Of a stretch of DNA of 64,000 nt, positions 59,299-64,000 are shown piece by piece (the stretch's first letter is position 1; each line of letters opens with the position of its first letter). Location of the stretch: the NCBI GenBank assembly GCA_951812655.1, contig OX638319.1, positions 1-64,000 of the forward strand, written 5' to 3'. The notes below the pieces were generated by a model. It had not been told where the DNA came from, did not search any database, and worked only from the letters and a program-made list of their open reading frames with translations. Source of the DNA: an uncultured Candidatus Nitrosopumilus sp. (GTDB taxonomy: Archaea; Thermoproteota; Nitrososphaeria; Nitrososphaerales; Nitrosopumilaceae). The translations under genes were made by a program, and so were the position numbers.

Positions 59299-60702
59299 AT
59301 GAATAAGCGTATTAGTATGCTCTTCACTGTTGCAGCAGTAGCTGTAATGGGAGCAACCTTATTCGGAAGCACATACACACAAACCCAAATTAGTGGACAA
59401 TCACTAGACATCGCTCAAATGGATGCCAACGTGATTGAACAAATCCACCAAATGGGCGGTTTACAGCTAGTAATGCCTCAAGCATTCGCAGAGACTGATT
59501 GTGGTGTACTTGCAGATTCTGGACGCAACTTTGTTGAGTTCAATCTCACTGGTGAAAGTGTCGAACTTCCTATCATGGGAGGCAAAACATACAGCGCCAT
59601 GACCTTTAGTGGACAAGTCCCAGGACCAACACTAAGAGTTACACAGGGCGATGTTGTACAGATGACACTTACAATTCCAGATGATGAAGTTACTGGTCAC
59701 GGTAACGACATGCACTCATCACAAATGACAGCATTAGCTTTTGATTCCGTTAACCCGGGAGAGACAAGCCAATACTGTTACATTGCTGAATCCGCAGGCG
59801 TCTTCAAATACCACTGTTCCGGTGTTCACCTAATTGGAATGGACCAGCACGTATTTTCCGGCATGTACGGAATTGCAATCGTTGATCCAGCCAACGGATA
59901 CAAGAAACTAATGGTAGAGAAAACAAGCGGCAGCGGTGAGTTAGACAGAAAGTTCTACGATGCAGACGCATTAGAGTTCCAACTACAGTTCAACCAATTG
60001 TATCTTAACGAAGATGGCAATTATGATGCAGGGGCAATGTTCAAGCATCAAAACTCTGCAACCGTCGTTAACGGTATTCAATTTGGTTATGTTCCAAACA
60101 TGTTGCACAACATCCTTCTAAAGGGTGATGCAAACAAAAACATCTTTGTAGCACAACCATGGAATGGTCTTGAACTAGAACATATGCAATCACAACTCAT
60201 GTACGTTGAAAATGATCAACATGTGAGACTCTTTGTTGAAAACCATGGTAACGAGCCAGTTTATTTCCACATTGTTGGAGAAATCTTGGACAGAGTTACA
60301 CAAGGTAACAGAGTACAATCAGCAGCAACTGAAACATGGTTGCTTGGTGGTTCACAAAACATGATTGTAGATTTGGTGTTTGACGAACCAGGAGCTTATG
60401 CTTTTGTAAACCATGACTATGCAGCAATTTACACTGGCGGTATTGGTCTATTCGTTGCAGGTGATCCATTCGGATTAAACCCACGATTGATTGATGCAGG
60501 TATCTTAACTGATCCTGTTCCATCATATGCATACGCATTAGGTAATCCTAGTGATGCTGTCCCACCAATGGGAGCAAACAGTATTGCACATCCAGCAGTA
60601 AACATACACGGTCTATACACTGATGATGTTGTTTCTGAAAAGAAAGATGCAGGTATGATTCCTTTATGGGAAGTAATACCAACATTACCACCAGTACCAT
60701 AG
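59299..60702 (+). CDS. nirK: Copper nitrite reductase (NirK), multicopper oxidase type
   Basis: 467 residues with a signal peptide (about 1-30) and two cupredoxin domains. Type 1 copper ligands are visible as His in GHGNDMHSS, Cys in YHCSGVH, His and Met in QHVFSGM. Type 2 ligands are the His in NDMH, the His in YHC and the His in FVNHDYA; the catalytic Asp (GNDM) and second-shell His (YFHIVG) are also kept. It reduces nitrite to nitric oxide outside the membrane, central to current models of archaeal ammonia oxidation. It is typically very highly expressed. Confidence 0.95.
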   Translation: MNKRISMLFTVAAVAVMGATLFGSTYTQTQISGQSLDIAQMDANVIEQIHQMGGLQLVMPQAFAETDCGVLADSGRNFVEFNLTGESVELPIMGGKTYSAMTFSGQVPGPTLRVTQGDVVQMTLTIPDDEVTGHGNDMHSSQMTALAFDSVNPGETSQYCYIAESAGVFKYHCSGVHLIGMDQHVFSGMYGIAIVDPANGYKKLMVEKTSGSGELDRKFYDADALEFQLQFNQLYLNEDGNYDAGAMFKHQNSATVVNGIQFGYVPNMLHNILLKGDANKNIFVAQPWNGLELEHMQSQLMYVENDQHVRLFVENHGNEPVYFHIVGEILDRVTQGNRVQSAATETWLLGGSQNMIVDLVFDEPGAYAFVNHDYAAIYTGGIGLFVAGDPFGLNPRLIDAGILTDPVPSYAYALGNPSDAVPPMGANSIAHPAVNIHGLYTDDVVSEKKDAGMIPLWEVIPTLPPVP

Positions 60703-60783
60703 ATAGGTGCTAACTTCAATCTTTTTCTTATTTTTTGTTATGTACTCATAATGATTATATTCGGTGAATAAACAAAATCATTC

Positions 60784-61716
60784 ATGAGTTTTACTGAGTC
60801 CGTTTTAATTTGCGATGAGGTGGATCCTATTCTTAACAAAATTCTAAATGATAACGGCTTGAAAGTTTCCTATGAGCCCACAATTACACCTGAACAAATA
60901 CTAGAAAAGATTTCCAATTTTAATATCATAATAGTTAGAAGTAGAACCACCATGACCAAGGAGATGATTGACAAGGCAGACAATTGCAAGATCATTGCAC
61001 GCGTTGGAGTTGGACTTGATAACGTTGATCAGGTTGCGGCCAAAGCGAAAAATATTCGTGTGATAAATGCTGTTGAGGGTGCAATGAATGCCGTTGCAGA
61101 ATTGGTGTTGGGTTTAATGTTGTCTCTTGCCAGACAAACTGGAAGGGGCGACAGGGCAATCAGGAATGGGAAATGGCTCAAAAAAGAACTCAAGGGAACA
61201 GAACTCAGAGGAAAATATCTTGGAATAATCGGTTTGGGAAACATTGGAAAAAGATTGGGCAGACTTGCACGCGCACTTAACATGAATATTATCGGATATG
61301 ACGTACTTCCGATTGACGAGGAGTTTTCAAAAGAGGTTGGATTGATGAAGGCAGACTTGAACACTCTCTTGCAAAGTTCTGACTATGTTTCGATTCACGT
61401 TCCGCTTCTGGACTCCACACATCATCTGCTTGATGCACAAAAAATGTCAACAATGAAAAAAACTGCTAAAATAATCAATACCTCCAGAGGGGGTGTGGTT
61501 GACGAGGATGCCCTTTACGATGCACTCAAAAATGGAACTCTTGGAGGTGCGGCTTTGGACGTATTTGAGAAAGAACCTGCAGTCGGACACAAGTTGGCAG
61601 AACTGGATAACGTAATTTTGACACCTCATATTGGTGCCCAAACCAAGGAGGCTCAGTCATTGGCTGCCAACGTGATTGCTGAAAAGATTGTAATGATACT
61701 TCGCGGCGTCATCTAG
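60784..61716 (+). CDS. serA: D-3-phosphoglycerate dehydrogenase (short form)
   Basis: 310 residues, lacking the C-terminal ACT/regulatory domain of long SerA. The NAD-binding GIIGLGNIGKRLGRLARAL motif, GVGLDNVD, the catalytic Arg in NTSRGGVVDEDAL, Glu and the catalytic His in LTPHIGAQTKEAQ are visible. It oxidises 3-phosphoglycerate in serine synthesis; other D-2-hydroxy-acid substrates are possible. It lies 80 bp after nirK but with no clear functional link. Confidence 0.92.
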   Translation: MSFTESVLICDEVDPILNKILNDNGLKVSYEPTITPEQILEKISNFNIIIVRSRTTMTKEMIDKADNCKIIARVGVGLDNVDQVAAKAKNIRVINAVEGAMNAVAELVLGLMLSLARQTGRGDRAIRNGKWLKKELKGTELRGKYLGIIGLGNIGKRLGRLARALNMNIIGYDVLPIDEEFSKEVGLMKADLNTLLQSSDYVSIHVPLLDSTHHLLDAQKMSTMKKTAKIINTSRGGVVDEDALYDALKNGTLGGAALDVFEKEPAVGHKLAELDNVILTPHIGAQTKEAQSLAANVIAEKIVMILRGVI

Positions 61717-61829
61717 GTTTTGTGATGTGATTTCTACCTGACTCTGAAAAATAAGTAAAAAAGCTTGACTTTTACGTGATTTATTATCGTCTCTTTGTTT
61801 TTAACGTATATTCCAAGGTAACATATCGA

Positions 61830-62720
61830 ATGAATAATTTCGCTGTGGAGTCGTTACGTAATGAAAGATCTGCACGTTTACCAAATGTGGACTTTCTGCT
61901 GAAGGTATCTTTGGGACTGATGCTGTTGACCGTTATTTCATTTGCATTGGTGTATGCAGAAACAATTCCTGTTGATGTTGAAGGAAATTCGTTTAATGTT
62001 GACTATGATGTTAGCGGAATGACTGTATCCTCAATAACTGCTGATACTGATTTTATTTCCTTAATCTTAACTGTTGATGTGGATTCCTCTAGTGGAGTTT
62101 TGGATATCACACTTGACCGTTCTTTTTTCGATTCGACATATGCTGGGTTGGATGAGGATTTTATTATTTTAGCGGATGGTATTGAACCTATTTCTTCAGA
62201 AACTGAAAGTTCCTCCAAAAGCAGAACTTTGAGTATTGAATTACCCGCTGGCACTCAAGAAATAGAGATAATCGGAACCGTATTTGCTGATCCTGAATCT
62301 GAAATTATTGCAGACAAGGCCGCAGCAGACAAGGCCGCAGCAGACAAGGCCGCAGCAGACAAGGCCGCAGCAGACAAGGCCGCAGCAGACAAGGCCGCAG
62401 CAGACAAGGCCGCAGCAGACAAGGCCGCAGCAGACAAGGCCGCAGCAGCAACTAGCACGACGCAGTCAATCCAGTGTGGTCCTGGCACGGTTCTCCAAAA
62501 TGGAGCGTGCGTGTTAGATGAAAGATGTGGTCCTGGAACTGTCCTGGAAAATGGTGCATGTGTTCTTGATCCTACGTCTCAATTGTCATCGGGCTCTTCC
62601 TCTTCTACAAAGGGAATGGGTAAGGAGATGCTGATGGGAATAGTTATAGCATTTGTAGCTGCAGGTACAATCGGAATAATTCTCGGACTAATGTCAAAGG
62701 CTAGCAAAAGCAAGCGTTAA
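61830..62720 (+). CDS. Surface protein with DKAAA repeats and twin CGPGT motifs
   Basis: 296 residues from ATG 61830; an upstream in-frame start at 61776 is less likely. One N-terminal hydrophobic segment (FLLKVSLGLMLLTVISFALVYA) acts as signal or anchor, then a beta-rich domain (about 35-140). Nine DKAAA pentads follow, then two copies of a CGPGTVLxNGACVLD motif and a C-terminal transmembrane helix (LMGIVIAFVAAGTIGIILGLM) with a basic end. It is probably displayed outside the cell. The protein family is not named. It is convergent with the next gene, with a 4-bp TTAA overlap. Confidence 0.8.
   Translation: MNNFAVESLRNERSARLPNVDFLLKVSLGLMLLTVISFALVYAETIPVDVEGNSFNVDYDVSGMTVSSITADTDFISLILTVDVDSSSGVLDITLDRSFFDSTYAGLDEDFIILADGIEPISSETESSSKSRTLSIELPAGTQEIEIIGTVFADPESEIIADKAAADKAAADKAAADKAAADKAAADKAAADKAAADKAAADKAAAATSTTQSIQCGPGTVLQNGACVLDERCGPGTVLENGACVLDPTSQLSSGSSSSTKGMGKEMLMGIVIAFVAAGTIGIILGLMSKASKSKR
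62313..62447 (+). repeat. 15-bp in-frame tandem repeat, 9 perfect copies
   Basis: Each unit encodes DKAAA; the nine copies are identical in nucleotide sequence. Part of the surface protein at 61830-62720. Confidence 0.96.
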
Positions 62721-63217
62721 TCACATGACAAGTCTTCAGCATGCATCATTTCATCCAATTCAAACCCTGAAATCTGAATCGTAGATGAATATGGGATTAT
62801 TCCTAGTATGGGCGTGTCTGTAATCACTGTCATGCCAAACTGATTTGGATCTAGTCTGATGTTGCCACCATTGAACATAAAGTCAAATGTCATGAAAATG
62901 TGCTGGGCTTCTGATATTTGGTTCGACACAAAATTTCCTTCTTGCACTGATGAAGAATATGGATTCATCGTCAATGGCTTGATCATATACGTTCCTAGGT
63001 TCTCCGATTGATAAAATGGAGTTATTTCAAATTTTTGAAAAGTGACCCAAAAAGGTATTGCGTTGCAAAATTCCATTTCTCCGCCATTCATCATTGTAAA
63101 ATAATTGAATTCTCCTGGACCGTGCCACCGGTATTCCATCTGATGCGCACCTACAATACTTAGTCCTGAGTGTGCAATAGGAATCACAATTACTGCTATT
63201 GCTATTGCAGTGATCAC
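62717..63217 (-). CDS. Membrane-anchored hypothetical protein
   Basis: 166 residues from a GTG start. An N-terminal hydrophobic helix (TAIAIAVIVIPIAHSGL) with few charges acts as signal or anchor; the rest is a soluble beta-rich domain (HGPGEFNYFTMMNGGEMEF, then IRLDPNQFGMTVITDTP). The reading frame stays open upstream for about 20 codons without another usable start. The family is not recognised. It shares its 3' end with the surface protein by 4 bp. Confidence 0.7.
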   Translation of the reverse strand: MITAIAIAVIVIPIAHSGLSIVGAHQMEYRWHGPGEFNYFTMMNGGEMEFCNAIPFWVTFQKFEITPFYQSENLGTYMIKPLTMNPYSSSVQEGNFVSNQISEAQHIFMTFDFMFNGGNIRLDPNQFGMTVITDTPILGIIPYSSTIQISGFELDEMMHAEDLSCD

Positions 63218-63436
63218 AGTATGCTTGTTTACCGTATCAGAACAACTCCATGAGTAGGGTGAATTTTGTGTTTACTTTATGTTTTCTCTGAAGATTCTTG
63301 ATTATACAAATACCGTTAAAAATTCATGATAAATATGTCATGAGGATGTAATTGTTATCAAATTGAAGGATTGAAAATCTGTTGACCTGGATCGAACAAA
63401 TATTACACAAGCAGTTTGAAATTCCCATCTGAAACA

Positions 63437-63544
63437 ATGAAAATCCTCATGAAAGGATTATGTTCAAAATGCTACGATTCAGGGGTAACAATAGTCATTG
63501 ATGATGAATCGGGTCTTGCCATGTGTGAGAAATGCATGAATTAG
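63437..63544 (+). CDS. Very small zinc-knuckle protein (35 aa)
   Basis: ATG 63437 to TAG 63544 encodes 35 residues with CSKC (9-12) and CEKC (30-33), a compact zinc ribbon of the type found in many tiny archaeal proteins. An alternative start is the Met at codon 5. It is convergent with the next small zinc protein, 2 bp between stops. The size alone leaves doubt; the paired CxxC motifs support it. Confidence 0.6.
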   Translation: MKILMKGLCSKCYDSGVTIVIDDESGLAMCEKCMN

Positions 63545-63546
63545 TA

Positions 63547-63771
63547 TCATATTCTTCTTATTTCATTTTTAATCATCATTATTTTTCTGCTTGATGCTGC
63601 CTTGGGTTTTGTTCTTAATACTCCTGCACAGCACGGACATCGAAGACCCTTCCAATCTGTAAAAATGTCGCATGTGGTGCATCTCTTTTGCCCTGTTCCA
63701 TATCTTGTGTGCGGCCTTGGTGGTTTTGCCACTTTATGTCGTGTGCAGATTCCCTTGCATGGCATTACCAA
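63547..63771 (-). CDS. Small thaumarchaeal zinc-finger protein
   Basis: 74 residues, basic. Cysteines are arranged CKGIC, then CTTC and CPCC (MPCKGICTRHKVAKPPRP, RCTTCDIFTDWKGLRCPCCAGVLRTKP). The pattern, with aromatic Trp near the second pair and basic flanks, is a familiar short archaeal zinc protein present in several paralogues in Nitrosopumilus-like genomes. The true start may be the Met at codon 3. DNA/RNA binding is likely but unproven. Confidence 0.75.
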   Translation of the reverse strand: MVMPCKGICTRHKVAKPPRPHTRYGTGQKRCTTCDIFTDWKGLRCPCCAGVLRTKPKAASSRKIMMIKNEIRRI

Positions 63772-63867
63772 ATATTCTTTTCATTTTGCAATATAACATG
63801 CACTGATAATTTGTTGGTATCTGTCATCAGTATTATCTAAATACAATTTTACAATATGCAAAATAAG

Positions 63868-64000
63868 TCATATTTCATTTCCACTTTCAATTGGTAGGGA
63901 AATTATACCTTTATCGATCAAATAGTTTATCATTTGAGCAAAGTCATTATCTGAAACCACTCCTTGAATCCACCAGTATGTTGTATTTTTTACCCAGTCT
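63868..64000 (-). CDS. 3' end of protein with WVKN module
   Basis: The frame is open from the right edge to the TGA at 63868-63870, so only the last 43 complete codons are present and the start is outside. It reads DWVKNTTYWWIQGVVSDNDF, then MINYLIDKGII before a polar end. This is the same module seen near the N-terminus of the cupredoxin at 30546-31070. The rest of the protein is not visible. Confidence 0.75.
   Translation of the reverse strand, partial: DWVKNTTYWWIQGVVSDNDFAQMINYLIDKGIISLPIESGNEI

Noticed and set aside
62255-62517. Open frames reading Ala/Leu/Ser or Thr/Arg/Pro/Gln repeats over the DKAAA tract
   Set aside because: Alternative-frame readings of the 15-bp repeat; the DKAAA frame has a signal segment and transmembrane end.

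Overview
The window looks like chromosomal DNA from an ammonia-oxidising archaeon of the Nitrososphaerota (Thaumarchaeota), close to Nitrosopumilus. The evidence is a two-domain copper nitrite reductase, a eukaryotic-type topoisomerase IB, a divergent FtsZ-like protein, an adjacent pair of 3-hydroxypropionate/4-hydroxybutyrate cycle genes, LysW-dependent lysine/arginine biosynthesis, archaeal ribosomal proteins (L21e, L31e, L39e), Rpo4, DnaG and PsmA, plus low G+C and many TTG/GTG starts. The species is inferred, not proven. No phage, IS element, CRISPR array or rRNA was seen; this is ordinary, densely packed chromosome.

Layout. 1-5 kb: end of an unidentified protein with a repeat tail, rlmN, then the archaeal cluster rpl21e-rpo4-DUF655-rsmA-hemK, and a convergent isocitrate dehydrogenase. 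5-13 kb: tRNA-Ser(GCU), small zinc proteins, a SirB1-like protein, a methyltransferase, an SPFH protein, a CFI-box surface protein and an intron-containing tRNA-Met(CAU). 13-24 kb: a secreted protein made of three copies of an unrecognised domain, topoisomerase IB, an SDR, a DUF1998 helicase, a solitary DNA methyltransferase, TatA, an MFS carrier, a UbiE-like methyltransferase and psmA. 24-35 kb: glutamate dehydrogenase, Toprim protein, carbon-fixation pair, cupredoxin, regulators, A-type Fe-S carrier, dnaG, and the FMN/FAD pair ribK/ribL.

35-46 kb is a continuous lysine/arginine biosynthesis block on the minus strand. One unit runs homocitrate synthase-lysW-lysX-lysK-dphB. The other runs argG-lysW-argX-argC-argB-argD-lrp. 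Each RimK-like ligase has its own LysW carrier next to it, while the argB/argC/argD/lysK type enzymes occur once and presumably serve both pathways. The LysW beside LysX ends in Gln instead of the Glu to which the substrate is normally attached; this is the most interesting observation in the window.

46-64 kb: an ABC importer, an MFS carrier, a split methionine synthase with a methylenetetrahydrofolate reductase-like protein (one-carbon/methionine module), a NUDIX hydrolase, L39e-L31e (L31e with a long repeat tail), the FtsZ-like protein, a MiaB-type methylthiotransferase, a fumarase/aspartase, NirK, SerA, surface proteins and small zinc proteins. Four genes carry in-frame tandem repeats that are identical or nearly identical at DNA level, suggesting recent expansion. 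Several convergent gene pairs overlap at their stop codons, leaving no room for separate terminators.
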